From Gammaproteobacteria bacterium (GTDB taxonomy: Bacteria; Pseudomonadota; Gammaproteobacteria; SZUA-229): 39,018 nt of DNA. Under the pieces are notes generated by a model that did no database searches, had not been told where the DNA came from, and was given only the letters and a program-made list of their open reading frames with translations. Where the stretch lies: the NCBI GenBank assembly GCA_026995045.1, contig JALWPK010000230.1, positions 388 to 39,405 on the forward strand, read 5' to 3'. Shown piece by piece: positions 1 to 8,859 of this stretch. Both the position numbers and the translations under genes were made by a program. Positions within the stretch are counted from its first letter, which is position 1, and the number at the start of each line of letters is the position of its first letter.

Positions 1-570
1 CTCAACCACGAAGCCGCGCCCAAAATCCGCATCAACGAGATGTACGCCAGCCACATCAAGGGCAGCGGCCGCAGCAAGGACGGCGCCTTCCTGCGCAACA
101 GCCTGCAGGAGGCGCGCTGGTTCCTGAAAAGCTTGCAAAGCCGGCATGAAACGCTGTACCGTGTCGGTAACGCAATCGTGCAGCGCCAGCGCCTGTTTCT
201 GGAATACGGCCCCGAGGGCATGAAACCCATGGTGTTGCGTGACATTGCTGAAGAGCTTGATATGCACGAATCCACCATTTCACGCGTCACCACGCAAAAA
301 TACATGCACACCCCGCGTGGCGTGTTTGAATTCAAGTTTTTCTTCTCCAGCCACGTCAGCACCGCCGATGGCGGCGAATGCTCCGCCACTGCGATTCGCG
401 CCATGATTAAAAAGCTGATAGATAATGAAAACCCGCAAAAGCCGCTCAGCGACAACAAGATTTCCAGCTTTCTGGTCAAGGAAGGCATTAATGTTGCGCG
501 TCGAACTGTGGCAAAATACCGAGAGTCCATGTCGATTCCGCCCTCCAACGAGCGCAAGCGACTGGCCTGA
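1..570 (+). CDS. rpoN: RNA polymerase sigma-54 factor, C-terminal part (cut by window edge)
   Basis: The reading frame is open from base 1, so only the last 189 residues are present. The visible part contains the end of the core-binding region, the helix-turn-helix with [17 protein letters not shown], and the RpoN box ARRTVAKYR (bases 496-522), which contacts the -24 promoter element. Sigma-54 directs RNA polymerase to TGGCAC-N5-TTGC promoters and needs an AAA+ activator. It heads a tight + strand cluster with hpf, ptsN, hprK and rapZ, a standard proteobacterial arrangement. Two sigma-54-type promoters occur elsewhere in this window (8343-8358 and 18488-18503), so the factor has likely local targets. 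Identification is certain; only the N-terminus is missing. Confidence 0.97.
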   Translation, partial: LNHEAAPKIRINEMYASHIKGSGRSKDGAFLRNSLQEARWFLKSLQSRHETLYRVGNAIVQRQRLFLEYGPEGMKPMVLRDIAEELDMHESTISRVTTQKYMHTPRGVFEFKFFFSSHVSTADGGECSATAIRAMIKKLIDNENPQKPLSDNKISSFLVKEGINVARRTVAKYRESMSIPPSNERKRLA

Positions 571-602
571 TCACCCCGACTGTTCCACTACGGAGGCATT
601 CC

Positions 603-923
603 ATGCAAATCAACCTGACCGGTCACCATGTCGAAATCACCGATTCACTCAGAAACTATGTCAATGAAAAGTTCGCCCGCATCACCCGCCACTTCGACAA
701 GGTAGATGACATCCACGTCATACTGGAGCTGGAAAAAGTCAAGCATAAAGCCGAATCCACGGTGCACATTCCCGGTCACACCCTGTTCGCCGAATCGATT
801 GAAGACGACATGTACGCCGCCATCGACAGCCTGGTTGACAAACTCGACCGCCAGGTGAAAAAACACAAGGAAAAAAACACCAATCACCTGCATCACAAAC
901 CCAGCGAGATACCCCAAACCTGA
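603..923 (+). CDS. hpf: Ribosome hibernation promoting factor, short form
   Basis: This 106-residue protein matches the short HPF/YfiA family: it opens with MQINLTGHHVEIT and has the basic alpha/beta fold that binds the 30S decoding region and helps form inactive 100S ribosomes in stationary phase or starvation. It lacks the C-terminal dimerisation extension of long HPF. A GGAGG Shine-Dalgarno lies a few bases before the ATG. The gene follows rpoN by 32 bases, and its TGA overlaps the ptsN ATG by one base, which indicates translational coupling. The His/Lys-rich tail after about residue 88 is typical for short HPF in this context. Confidence 0.95.
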   Translation: MQINLTGHHVEITDSLRNYVNEKFARITRHFDKVDDIHVILELEKVKHKAESTVHIPGHTLFAESIEDDMYAAIDSLVDKLDRQVKKHKEKNTNHLHHKPSEIPQT

Positions 924-1393
924 TGAACCTGAACCAGCTGGTCAGCCAGCAATCTGTTGTATGCGCGAGCAATATCGCCAGCAAAAAACGAGCTCTAGAA
1001 TACCTTGCCGAACTGCTTGCCAGACAGGCGGGATCAGACAAAACCCTTGAAATATTCCAGCAGTTGACCGAGCGCGAAAAGCTCGGCTCAACTGCCATCG
1101 GCCACGGCGTGGCGCTGCCGCATGCGCGCACCGCGCTGTGCAACGAGCCGGTTGGCGCATTCATCAAACTCGACAAGGGCATTGACTTTGACAGCCCCGA
1201 TGGCAAGCCAGTCGACCTGTTGTTCGCCCTGCTGGCGCCGCAGGAAAGCACGGAGCAGCATCTGAAGATTCTGGCGGCCTTGGCCGGCATGTTCAGCAAT
1301 AATGACTTTTGTGACGACCTGCGCACCGCCGCCTCGGATGAGGAATTACATAGTAAACTAAGCGCTCATCAGCTGGCGTCGAAAGAACTATGA
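923..1393 (+). CDS. ptsN: PTS IIA-like nitrogen regulatory protein PtsN (EIIA-Ntr)
   Basis: The 156-residue product has the IIA(Fru)/Ntr fold and the active-site motif HGVALPHART; His67 should be the residue phosphorylated by the HPr-like protein. EIIA-Ntr does not transport sugar. It regulates potassium handling, sigma-54-related nitrogen responses and other processes according to its phosphorylation state. The start overlaps the hpf stop by one base and the end overlaps hprK by four bases (ATGA), so the genes are translationally coupled. Enzyme I and HPr are encoded downstream in the same cluster, giving a self-contained regulatory phosphorelay. Confidence 0.96.
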   Translation: MNLNQLVSQQSVVCASNIASKKRALEYLAELLARQAGSDKTLEIFQQLTEREKLGSTAIGHGVALPHARTALCNEPVGAFIKLDKGIDFDSPDGKPVDLLFALLAPQESTEQHLKILAALAGMFSNNDFCDDLRTAASDEELHSKLSAHQLASKEL

Positions 1394-2331
1394 GCGAACT
1401 GCTTACCGCCGAATCCATTATCCTCAATCTTTCCAAACAGATTGAGCTGGAATGGCTGGCCGGTAACGAAGACCCGGACAAACCACTGCACGAGGTGGAC
1501 GTCAGCAAGCACGCCACCCTCATCGGCCACCTCAACCTGATACACAAAAACGTGATTCAGGTAATCGGCCATACCGAATGCGACTACCTCAACAGCCTGG
1601 ATGAAAACGTGTTGCAGGAAATCCTGCTGCAACTGTTTACCGGCGACACCGCCGCCATCATTCTGGCTGACGACATCCAGGCGCCGGAAAAACTGATTAA
1701 CCTCGCCAACCAGCACAAGGTGCCGCTGCTGGCCTGCAAGGCGGACAGCAACGATGTGGTCGATATTGCGCGTTATTACCTCAACAGCCTGTTTTCCGAC
1801 AAGGAAATCATTCACGGCGTATTCATGGAGGTGTTGGGTCGCGGTGTGCTGATTACCGGCGAAAGCAGCGTTGGTAAAAGTGAGCTGGCGCTGGAGCTGA
1901 TTACCCACGGCCACCGCCTGATTGCCGATGATGCGCCCGAATTTACCCGCATTGGTCCCGATATTCTCGATGGCCGCAGTCCCAGCGTGCTGAAAGATTT
2001 TATGGAAGTGCGCGGCCTTGGCATTCTCAACATCCGCGAAATGTATGGCGACAATGCGCTCAAGGAAAACAAGCATCTGCGGCTGGTGATTCACCTCAAA
2101 CGCCTCAACTCCAATGAGCGCAGCAAGCTCGACCGCCTCGACGGCCATCACCGCAGCCGCACCATTCTCGGCATCGAGATTCCGGAAATCCTGATACCGG
2201 TGGCGCCCGGCCGCAACATGGCGGTGCTGGTGGAAGCCGCTGTGCGCAACTACATTTTACGCAGCCAGGGGCACGACGCCACCCAGCAACTTATCGCGCT
2301 GCAAAAGCAGGCAATCAATAACAACAAATAA
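1390..2331 (+). CDS. hprK: HPr kinase/phosphorylase
   Basis: The 313-residue protein has the usual two-domain layout. The N-terminal half is MurF-like. The C-terminal half has the Walker A loop GESSVGKSE (residues 157-165), the preceding HG motif (His142), an IADDAPEF segment and the signature MEVRGLGILNI. HprK phosphorylates a serine of HPr (Ser53 in the HPr encoded here) and also reverses the reaction, tying PTS signalling to metabolic state. It overlaps ptsN by four bases. In proteobacteria with no sugar permeases, HprK is found with ptsN and a IIA(Man) protein as here, and the role is regulatory rather than carbon uptake. Confidence 0.95.
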   Translation: MSELLTAESIILNLSKQIELEWLAGNEDPDKPLHEVDVSKHATLIGHLNLIHKNVIQVIGHTECDYLNSLDENVLQEILLQLFTGDTAAIILADDIQAPEKLINLANQHKVPLLACKADSNDVVDIARYYLNSLFSDKEIIHGVFMEVLGRGVLITGESSVGKSELALELITHGHRLIADDAPEFTRIGPDILDGRSPSVLKDFMEVRGLGILNIREMYGDNALKENKHLRLVIHLKRLNSNERSKLDRLDGHHRSRTILGIEIPEILIPVAPGRNMAVLVEAAVRNYILRSQGHDATQQLIALQKQAINNNK

Positions 2332-2358
2332 ATGTCGTGCAACGCAGGGAGTCAGTCC

Positions 2359-3219
2359 ATGATGAAACTGATAATCGTTAGCGGCCTGTCCGGCTCCGGT
2401 AAAACGGTTGCGCTGCACACCATGGAAGACGAGGATTACTACTGCGTTGACAACCTGCCGCTGGGTCTGCTGCCACAACTGGTGGAACAACTGCAAAACA
2501 GCAACCTGCAGCCCTATCATCATGTCGCTGTGGGCATCGATGCGCGCAGCAACGCCCACGACCTGCGCCGCTTCAGCGAAATCATCAAGCCGCTGAAGCA
2601 AAGCGACATCGATATCGAAATACTGTTTCTGCATGCCGAAATGGCGGCATTAATCAAACGCTTCAGCGACACCCGGCGCAAGCATCCGCTATCGCGCAAG
2701 GGCCTGCCGCTTTCCGAAGCAATTGAAGTGGAGCGCGCGCTGCTGACCGAAGTCGCCGATGTCGCCGACCTGGTAATCGACACCACATTCACCAACGTGC
2801 ACCAGTTACGCGACCTGATTTGCAATCAGGTGCTGAAACGCAAAAACAACAAGCTGTCGATACTGTTCCAGTCCTTCGGTTTCAAACACGGCGCGCCCAC
2901 CGATTCCGATTTTGTATTTGATGTGCGCTGCCTGCCCAACCCGCACTGGGAACAACACCTGCGCCCACTCACCGGCCAGGACACTGAAGTCATCGAGTTT
3001 TTGCAACAACAACCTGAAGTGCATAAAATGCTGGACGACATTTCCGGCTTTCTGAAAAACTGGATACCCGAATTCGAACAGCAAAACCGTTATTACCTGA
3101 CCGTTTCTGTCGGCTGCACCGGCGGTCAACACCGTTCGGTATACATCACCGAGCGCCTGTGTGAAAGATTCGCCAGCGACACCAACACCACATCCATTCG
3201 CCACCGTGAATTGCAATAA
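2359..3219 (+). CDS. rapZ: RNase adapter protein RapZ
   Basis: The product, about 286 residues, has an N-terminal P-loop GLSGSGKTVAL, a DNLP motif and the conserved C-terminal domain with GCTGGQHRSVYITERL. In E. coli RapZ binds small RNAs and guides RNase E cleavage to control GlcN-6-P synthase; in other proteobacteria the exact target is less clear. The frame is open from an ATG at 2332 directly after the hprK stop, but I prefer 2359 (or 2362). A GGGAG Shine-Dalgarno lies about nine bases upstream, the length then matches the family (E. coli 284), and the nine extra residues MSCNAGSQS are not typical. It belongs to the rpoN-pts cluster. Confidence 0.95.
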   Translation: MMKLIIVSGLSGSGKTVALHTMEDEDYYCVDNLPLGLLPQLVEQLQNSNLQPYHHVAVGIDARSNAHDLRRFSEIIKPLKQSDIDIEILFLHAEMAALIKRFSDTRRKHPLSRKGLPLSEAIEVERALLTEVADVADLVIDTTFTNVHQLRDLICNQVLKRKNNKLSILFQSFGFKHGAPTDSDFVFDVRCLPNPHWEQHLRPLTGQDTEVIEFLQQQPEVHKMLDDISGFLKNWIPEFEQQNRYYLTVSVGCTGGQHRSVYITERLCERFASDTNTTSIRHRELQ

Positions 3220-3224
3220 GCGCC

Positions 3225-3593
3225 ATGCCCCGACTGTTACTCATCACTCACGAACATATTGGCGCCAATATGCTGCAAACCGCCGAAGCCATCATTGGCA
3301 AGACGCTGGAGCATGTCGCCTGCGTGGAAGTACCGATGGATGCGAACACTGACAACATTATCAACAGCACCGAACAGCTGATTGCCGGACATGACACGCT
3401 GATACTCACCGACCTGTACGGCAGCACACCCGGCAATATTGCGATGCAGCTTGCAACCACGCCGAACCACCGCGCCATCAGCGGGCTCAACCTGCCGATG
3501 CTGCTGCGCGCTATCAATTATCAGAACCGGCCACTGGATGAGCTGGCCGACAAGGCCGCGGAAGGCGGCAAAAACGGAATCCTCCATGACTGA
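3225..3593 (+). CDS. PTS system mannose-type IIA protein
   Basis: This 122-residue single-domain protein resembles the IIA domain of the mannose PTS family. His9 in the N-terminal THEHIG segment is the likely phosphorylation site, and the LTDLYGSTPGN loop corresponds to the family's conserved D-x-x-G-x-[ST]-P motif. No IIB, IIC or IID partner is encoded nearby, so it probably acts as a regulatory phosphoacceptor rather than in transport. It begins five bases after rapZ, and its 3' end overlaps the HPr gene by eight bases, which suggests coupled translation. Confidence 0.9.
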   Translation: MPRLLLITHEHIGANMLQTAEAIIGKTLEHVACVEVPMDANTDNIINSTEQLIAGHDTLILTDLYGSTPGNIAMQLATTPNHRAISGLNLPMLLRAINYQNRPLDELADKAAEGGKNGILHD

Positions 3594-3876
3594 CAACATC
3601 ACCACGCCACTGCGCCACGACATTAAAATTATCAACAAACTCGGCATGCACGCGCGCGCCGCCGCCAAGTTTGTCAAACTGGCCTCGGAGTTCAGCAGCA
3701 ACATCGAGGTGGAGCGCGACAATCAACGCGTCAACGGTAAAAGCATTATGGGCGTGATGATGCTGGCGGCGGCCAAAGGCAGCACCATCACCCTGCACGC
3801 CGATGGCGATGATGCGCAACGCGCGATTGATGCGCTCAGCGAACTCATCAATAACCGCTTTGGTGAAGACGAGTAA
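3586..3876 (+). CDS. ptsH: Phosphocarrier protein HPr (NPr-like)
   Basis: The 96-residue protein has the HPr signatures: LGMHARAAAKFVKLA with phosphoacceptor His22, and KSIMGVMMLA with regulatory Ser53, the likely target of the HprK encoded upstream. It passes phosphate from enzyme I to the IIA proteins. The open frame extends upstream to 3439, but the ATG at 3586 gives the normal N-terminus and sits in the overlap with the IIA(Man) gene. Because no sugar permease is present, this could equally be called NPr/ptsO. Confidence 0.95.
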   Translation: MTDNITTPLRHDIKIINKLGMHARAAAKFVKLASEFSSNIEVERDNQRVNGKSIMGVMMLAAAKGSTITLHADGDDAQRAIDALSELINNRFGEDE

Positions 3877-3880
3877 TGTC

Positions 3881-5611
3881 ATGACGGCTACGGTAAAAGG
3901 CGTTGGCGTATCACGCGGCATTGCGATAGGCGAGGCTTATGTCTATCGCCGCGAGCAGGCCGATGTCAGCCAGCGCTTCATACGCAAGTCGCAGCATGAA
4001 AAAGAAATTGCGCGTTTCAAGAAAGCGCTGAAGCAGGCCGGCAAGCAACTGCGCGACATCAAGGATCAGATTGCGCAGAACACCCCTGTCGACATTCTCG
4101 CTTTCATCGACACGCATTTGCTGATGCTGGAAGACCCGGCATTCCGCGACGGCACCATCCAGAATATACGCACCCTGTCATGCAATGCTGAATGGGCGTT
4201 GCACAAACAGGGCGAACGCCTGTTGCAGGTGTTCGATGATATGGACGACCCCTATCTGAAAACCCGGCGCGATGATGTGCTGTATGTTTTGCAGCGCATC
4301 CAGAACTGCCTGACCAACACGCCGGAAACCCAGCTCGATGCCAGCAAGCTGGCGAAGCATATTATCGTCGCCGACGACCTCACCCCCGCCGACACCATTC
4401 TTATTGGCCACAACAATGTCGCCGGCTTTGTTACCCAGTATGGCACACCACTGTCGCATACCGCCATCCTCGCCAGCAACCTCGGCATCCCGGCCATTGT
4501 CGGCGCGCCGGATGTATGCCAGCAGATAAAAACCGGCGACATGCTGATTCTGGATGGTTACGATGGCGTCGTTCACATCAACCCTGATGACGCTTCACTG
4601 GCGCATTTCCGCAGCCTGATTCGCAGCGAAAGCAAGCGCCGCGCCGAGCTGAAAAAACTCAAGGGTCAGCCCTGCGTCACGCTGGACAAAAAGCCCATCA
4701 CCCTGCACGCCAATATCGACAGCCCGGCCGACATCAAGCAAATCAACAAATACGACACTACCGGGGTTGGCCTGTTTCGCACCGAGATGCTGTTCATCGA
4801 CCAGAACCAGTGGCCCAGTGAACAGCAACAGTTCAAGTTTTACAAGTCCGCCCTGTCAAAACTCAAGGGCATGCCGCTGACCATTCGCACCTCCGACCTT
4901 GGCGCCGACAAGGAGCTGCAGGACACCATCGACCACGGCCCGATGGCGCACAACCCGGCGATGGGCTTACGCGCGATTCGCCGCTGCCTGAAAGAACCGG
5001 ATTTGCTGACGCCACAGATTCGCGCCATTCTGCGCGCCTCGGCGTTTGGCCCGGTGCTGATGATGATTCCGATGCTGACCAACATCGAAGAACTTGACGA
5101 AGTATTGCAACACGTTGAACAGTGCAAGCAACAACTGCGCGATAGCAAGGTGGCGTTCGACGAAAGCCTGCCGGTTGGCGCCATGATCGAGGTGCCCGCC
5201 GCCGCCCTCGCCGCCGACGCTTTCGCCAGCAAGCTGGACTTTCTGTCCATCGGCACCAACGACCTGATTCAGTACTGCCTGGCGCTCGACCGCGTTGATG
5301 ACGAAGTCAACCACCTGTTCAACCCACTGCACCCGGCGGTGCTGCAACTGATTAAAATGGTGATCGACGCCGGCAAGTTCGCGGGCATACCGGTGTCGCT
5401 GTGCGGCGAAATGGCCAGCGACCCCAAATACACCCGTCTGCTGCTGGGCATGGGCCTGACCTATTTCAGCGTGCAACCCAACGCGCTGCTGGAAATCAAG
5501 CACATCATCAACAACAGCAAAATAAACAGCCTGCGACCGCGCGTGCGAAAAATTCTGCAACTGTATCGCGCCGATGAAATCGAGCAACAGGTGCGCAAGC
5601 TGAATGCTTGA
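3881..5611 (+). CDS. ptsI: Phosphoenolpyruvate-protein phosphotransferase (PTS enzyme I)
   Basis: At 576 residues from the ATG at 3881 this is a full-length enzyme I without an N-terminal GAF domain. The phosphohistidine is His193 in GTPLSHTAIL, the PEP-binding barrel follows (GLFRTEMLF, then GTNDLIQYCLALDR), and the active-site cysteine lies in VSLCGEMASD near the C-terminus. The enzyme transfers phosphate from PEP to HPr. The open frame runs further upstream, and an in-frame GTG at 3863 overlaps ptsH, but the ATG gives the expected KGVGVSRGIAIG start. It is the last + strand gene of the cluster; the next gene converges from the - strand 40 bases on, where the base composition changes. Confidence 0.95.
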   Translation: MTATVKGVGVSRGIAIGEAYVYRREQADVSQRFIRKSQHEKEIARFKKALKQAGKQLRDIKDQIAQNTPVDILAFIDTHLLMLEDPAFRDGTIQNIRTLSCNAEWALHKQGERLLQVFDDMDDPYLKTRRDDVLYVLQRIQNCLTNTPETQLDASKLAKHIIVADDLTPADTILIGHNNVAGFVTQYGTPLSHTAILASNLGIPAIVGAPDVCQQIKTGDMLILDGYDGVVHINPDDASLAHFRSLIRSESKRRAELKKLKGQPCVTLDKKPITLHANIDSPADIKQINKYDTTGVGLFRTEMLFIDQNQWPSEQQQFKFYKSALSKLKGMPLTIRTSDLGADKELQDTIDHGPMAHNPAMGLRAIRRCLKEPDLLTPQIRAILRASAFGPVLMMIPMLTNIEELDEVLQHVEQCKQQLRDSKVAFDESLPVGAMIEVPAAALAADAFASKLDFLSIGTNDLIQYCLALDRVDDEVNHLFNPLHPAVLQLIKMVIDAGKFAGIPVSLCGEMASDPKYTRLLLGMGLTYFSVQPNALLEIKHIINNSKINSLRPRVRKILQLYRADEIEQQVRKLNA

Positions 5612-5651
5612 GCATCTTGCAAATATTGTTTACCGCCGCCACACCTGCCGT

Positions 5652-7382
5652 CTACTGCACCAATCCGGATGGGCCAGGAGGCATAAACAATAATGGTCGC
5701 ATCAAGCCTATATCAATGATGTTCACCAAACCATCGCCATTTACATCTGCATCTTCAGCGCCTGTTTCAAACAAGTTCTTGAACAACCCGATGTCAAGCA
5801 CATTAACAGCGCCATCGTTATTAAAATCCACATCACATCTATTGCCATATCCATCGTTATCACTGTCAAGCTGATCCGGGTTGGCGATTTCTGTACAATT
5901 ATCACACAGATCATAATAACCATCATTATCAGAATCCACCGCACCAAGCGGACACCTGAGTTTCAGCAACGCGTCCTTAGCATTGACCAGACCATACCCA
6001 TAGGCATCGTCACCACCAAGCACACCTAAATCCGTCGCAGAATATTTTATTGCTGTTTCAAGTTCCAGCGCACTGCTTGACGGTTCCGCACTTTTTAGCA
6101 ATGCCATCACACCTGCAACATGAGGCGCCGCTAGCGATGTGCCTGAAGCGCTGGTGTATGGATCAAGCAAACTCCCTAACCCATATGATAAGTCAGTGGT
6201 ATATATATTAACACCAGGTGCAGTAATACTTGGAAAGGTATCGCCATTACACGGGGATGGCCCCCTCGAGCTGCTATTTGCAATTGTATAGAATTCATCA
6301 ATAGAACCAGTAGAAACGGTTTGACTATTTGTGGCAGGGCTTGTGCCCGTTGACTGGGCCGGGCCCTCATTACCCGCTGAGAAAACCACTGCAATATCAG
6401 CAGCCTGGAGAAAATTGATGTCAGCATCAAACTCTGTATCGCATACGCCTACACTTGTTAATATACCCCATGAGTTATTGATGATGTCTGGCATGTCATC
6501 CGTCGAGGGGTCTCCATCTGGATCGAGCATCCATTGAAACGCAGCATGAATGCCACTTAACGTCGCGGTACCATCATCCTGAAATATTTTTGCAGCTATC
6601 CATTGCGCATCCGGTGCAACCCCGATTACGGAGCCAGAGGTGTTTCCACCCACCATGACGCCCATGGTTTGAGTACCATGACCATCTTTATCATAAGGGG
6701 ACTCCTGTGTTGAATCGGCAATGTATGGGTTATACCAGCTATTGGATCCACCACGCCAGCTATTAACCAAATCAGGATGTTCACCATCAACACCCGTGTC
6801 CATACTGGCTACTACAACACCAGCCCCTGTGTAGCCTGCGCTCCATAAATCATTTGCTTTAACCATCACCAAATTCCATGTCGGCGTAGCGCCACTACTC
6901 GTTGGCGAATTCTGCAGGGTTATTTTCTTGTCGAGCTCTACCCTATTGACGTTAGGTAGCTTGGCGATGATATTAACAATTGAGACCGGAACCTCGAGAG
7001 CTATACCATTGATAAGCCAGAGGTCACGACTTTTGTTGTTGAGATACTTCTTCAGGAATGAACGCGCCAGAAATTGCCTGGACTTTGCATTGGCAATAAG
7101 ATCTTTGATGTATTTTGTACGGAGGTTACGTCTGGCAAGCTGCAATGTCTTGCGTTCATTAGCAGTCAATTTACCGCCACGCTTCGCAAATAATTTTGCA
7201 GTACTACTCGCCAAAAGCGCCTTGTAAGACGAACTATCCAGCTGGCCATCAAAATATATAATCACCGGCACTGTACCCAACTTCTGATTGCGGATTTCAT
7301 CAATCAGGCTTTGAGATACAGTGCCGGCATTAGCCAAACAACTGGCAAGAACTAATACCAGCGTTGCAAAAAAGCGCTTCAT
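5652..7382 (-). CDS. Secreted subtilisin-like (S8) protease with thrombospondin-3/dockerin tail
   Basis: This 576-residue protein has a signal peptide (residues 1-19), a propeptide-like region to about 160, and a subtilase domain with catalytic Asp195 (MDTGVDG), His235 (GHGTQT) and Ser416 (SGTSLAAPH), plus the oxyanion Asn338. Residues 477-576 form a calcium-binding tail: a thrombospondin type 3-like stretch (DSDNDGYYDLCDNC, DSDNDGYGNRCD), two dockerin-type EF-hand loops (DFNNDGAVNVLD, DVNGDGLVNIID) and the terminus PPGPSGLVQ. The same tail ends the proteins at 8954-10324 and 12940-18417. All catalytic residues are intact. It lies 88 bases after the VPLPA-CTERM gene, perhaps in one transcript, though no strong Shine-Dalgarno is visible. 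A role in maturing surface proteins is inference. Confidence 0.9.
   Translation of the reverse strand: MKRFFATLVLVLASCLANAGTVSQSLIDEIRNQKLGTVPVIIYFDGQLDSSSYKALLASSTAKLFAKRGGKLTANERKTLQLARRNLRTKYIKDLIANAKSRQFLARSFLKKYLNNKSRDLWLINGIALEVPVSIVNIIAKLPNVNRVELDKKITLQNSPTSSGATPTWNLVMVKANDLWSAGYTGAGVVVASMDTGVDGEHPDLVNSWRGGSNSWYNPYIADSTQESPYDKDGHGTQTMGVMVGGNTSGSVIGVAPDAQWIAAKIFQDDGTATLSGIHAAFQWMLDPDGDPSTDDMPDIINNSWGILTSVGVCDTEFDADINFLQAADIAVVFSAGNEGPAQSTGTSPATNSQTVSTGSIDEFYTIANSSSRGPSPCNGDTFPSITAPGVNIYTTDLSYGLGSLLDPYTSASGTSLAAPHVAGVMALLKSAEPSSSALELETAIKYSATDLGVLGGDDAYGYGLVNAKDALLKLRCPLGAVDSDNDGYYDLCDNCTEIANPDQLDSDNDGYGNRCDVDFNNDGAVNVLDIGLFKNLFETGAEDADVNGDGLVNIIDIGLMRPLLFMPPGPSGLVQ
5655..5955 (-). repeat. 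Dockerin/TSP3 tail module, copy homologous to 12943-13224
   Basis: The DNA encoding the subtilase tail is visibly similar to the DNA encoding the giant protein's tail, including the shared block TATATCAATGATGTT/ATATCAATGATGTT and aligned stops. The similarity extends beyond the calcium loops to the terminal PGPSGL codons, so the modules probably arose by duplication and were fused to different catalytic or structural bodies. Confidence 0.7.
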
Positions 7383-7470
7383 CTGATTAGACTACGGCAA
7401 GTATCCAGGCAGACCGACAACATTCCATGTGGTCGCAAAATACACTGAAAGCGCCATGCGTTTTTCTGTA

Positions 7471-8238
7471 TTAGCAGTCGGTTTTCCGTCGCGCAATACC
7501 AACCAGGCCAATCAGCCCACTACCGAACAGCCATACTGCCGCAGGTACGGGAACAACAGTGACATCATTCACGCTAACAAGCGCGTCATTGAAATAGATG
7601 CTTGGCTCTCCATCAGCAGCGCCATGCCCGCAAGAAGGCACACCATTAGCATCATATGTCTGTATACCGTCAACGCAATAATATGTAGATATTGTGGTTT
7701 GCGTGCCGGTCGCTGGCGGCGGTACTGCATCAGCCGTATAGGCAAAGCCACCAATATTAGGGTCCAGTTGCGTTGAGATATCCAGCAGTGTATTACCGGC
7801 GCCGACAACATCAAATCGAACTGAGCCCAGCAACTGGGACGCAGGCATTGTAAATGATGTGCCAATCCTGGATACAAACAAATCAATCTGGCCATTAACA
7901 TTATCGACTGTAAATTCCTTAACAAAGTCCCAGATGGCAGTCGCAAACTGATTACTACCAAACTGGTCAAAGCTTGTTGTATTGACCGAAAGCACGGAAG
8001 GGTCATAGTTAATAATGATACCGCCACCTTGAGTATAGAAACTAAGATCACCAGCAGTATTGAGACCTTCCAGCAAATTGTTTGCAACAATGTCTATATC
8101 AAACTGTGTTGGCGTAGCAGCATTCGCATCATATGAAAACGCACCCGCACCAACGATATCAATTGTGGCGGCATTCACGCCTGCCAGACATGACAAGCCG
8201 GCAATCGCCAGTGCCGAGCGTAAGCTTTTATGCTTCAT
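7471..8238 (-). CDS. VPLPA-CTERM (exosortase-sorted) protein with cohesin-like domain
   Basis: The 255-residue protein has a signal peptide (residues 1-23) and a typical exosortase-dependent sorting tail: VVPVPAAVWLFGSG, a hydrophobic stretch, then ARRK. This is the VPLPA variant of PEP-CTERM signals. The middle (about residues 35-150) reads as a cohesin-like beta-sandwich, with a strand IIINYDPSVLSV followed by a LLGSVRFDVVGAG segment as in cohesin/Hanning-type domains; that fold call is by eye. AGGAG precedes the ATG, and a sigma-54-type promoter sits about 105 bases upstream. No exosortase gene is in the window. Dockerin-type tails on nearby genes make it a candidate surface receptor, but binding is inferred only. 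Confidence 0.8.
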   Translation of the reverse strand: MKHKSLRSALAIAGLSCLAGVNAATIDIVGAGAFSYDANAATPTQFDIDIVANNLLEGLNTAGDLSFYTQGGGIIINYDPSVLSVNTTSFDQFGSNQFATAIWDFVKEFTVDNVNGQIDLFVSRIGTSFTMPASQLLGSVRFDVVGAGNTLLDISTQLDPNIGGFAYTADAVPPPATGTQTTISTYYCVDGIQTYDANGVPSCGHGAADGEPSIYFNDALVSVNDVTVVPVPAAVWLFGSGLIGLVGIARRKTDC

Positions 8239-8342
8239 TGTATTCTCCTAGTTAAGATCATTTAAGTAACAGCGCTCCAGACGCTTGCACTGTTTAAATA
8301 CGAACATGGCAACCTTTATGCTTGCCCGGTTACATGTTTACA

Positions 8343-8358
8343 TGCATACGTTGTGCCA
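8343..8358 (-). promoter_or_regulatory. Sigma-54 (-24/-12) promoter for the VPLPA-CTERM gene
   Basis: Read on the - strand the sequence is TGGCACAACGTATGCA: a perfect -24 TGGCAC, the required 10 bases between GG and GC, and a -12 element with one mismatch (ATGCA for TTGCA). It lies about 105 bases before the ATG at 8238. RpoN control of PEP-CTERM genes is established in several proteobacteria, which supports the call. Confidence 0.7.
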
Positions 8359-8820
8359 ACTAAAAAAAACACTATAAAATCAACAAGGTATCAATAAATT
8401 GTATAAGCATGTCACTATCCCTTACTGATTTGTGGAAAGTTTACCGACACAACATTATTAAGTTCGTTTTCTCACACAACACACATGATAAGCGCCTGTA
8501 ACCAGTTGTTATTATTAGAGATATTTTTTGCCATCACACAATCAAAAATTACGTTTTCATTAAAGCCATAATGGTAATCGCCTTTTGTATAAAAAACTGA
8601 CAGTCAGCAATACACATGTAACCTGGTTGCTCACAATGATTGATGCCTTGGTAAAAATATATGCCATATTGGCAAACAGAGAGGAGGTACTCGCTTTGAG
8701 CTGTATAATCTTACTGCCCGTTTGGAGAATTCCTTTAGCGCATTGGGATACAAATCTCGCTATCAGTAAGTACAAACTATGGTGAAAAGCTGATTCCAAG
8801 ACTTGGTGAAGTGCAATAAC

Positions 8821-8859
8821 AAAGCCTTCGAGAACCGGAGTTCCGAAGGCTTTGTTTTT
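8821..8859. terminator. Rho-independent terminator, probably bidirectional, closing the oxidase operon
   Basis: A perfect 10-base stem AAAGCCTTCG / CGAAGGCTTT (8821-8830 with 8844-8853) is extended by a GAAC/GTTC stem around a short loop with one bulged A. On the + strand it is followed by TTTGTTTTT; on the - strand by TTTGTTATT. The cupredoxin-dockerin gene ends at 8954 on the - strand, about 100 bases before it, so it most likely ends the four-gene operon transcribed from 18417. Confidence 0.8.

Noticed and set aside
1369-2151. 260-codon open frame antisense to hprK
   Set aside because: It is a shadow of a GC-rich codon pattern; the protein has no recognisable features and hprK is certain.
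2332-2358. Upstream ATG as the rapZ start
   Set aside because: It directly follows the hprK stop, lacks a ribosome binding site and adds nine residues not seen in the family.
5612-5651. Search for direct repeats, tRNA or integrase at the edges of the AT-rich block
   Set aside because: Nothing matching was found between 5605-5660 and 26164-26343, so no attachment site is reported.
8585-8785. 66-codon + strand frame starting with TTG in the intergenic region
   Set aside because: No Shine-Dalgarno, no recognisable family, AT-rich low-constraint sequence; the hairpin after it is better explained by the - strand operon.
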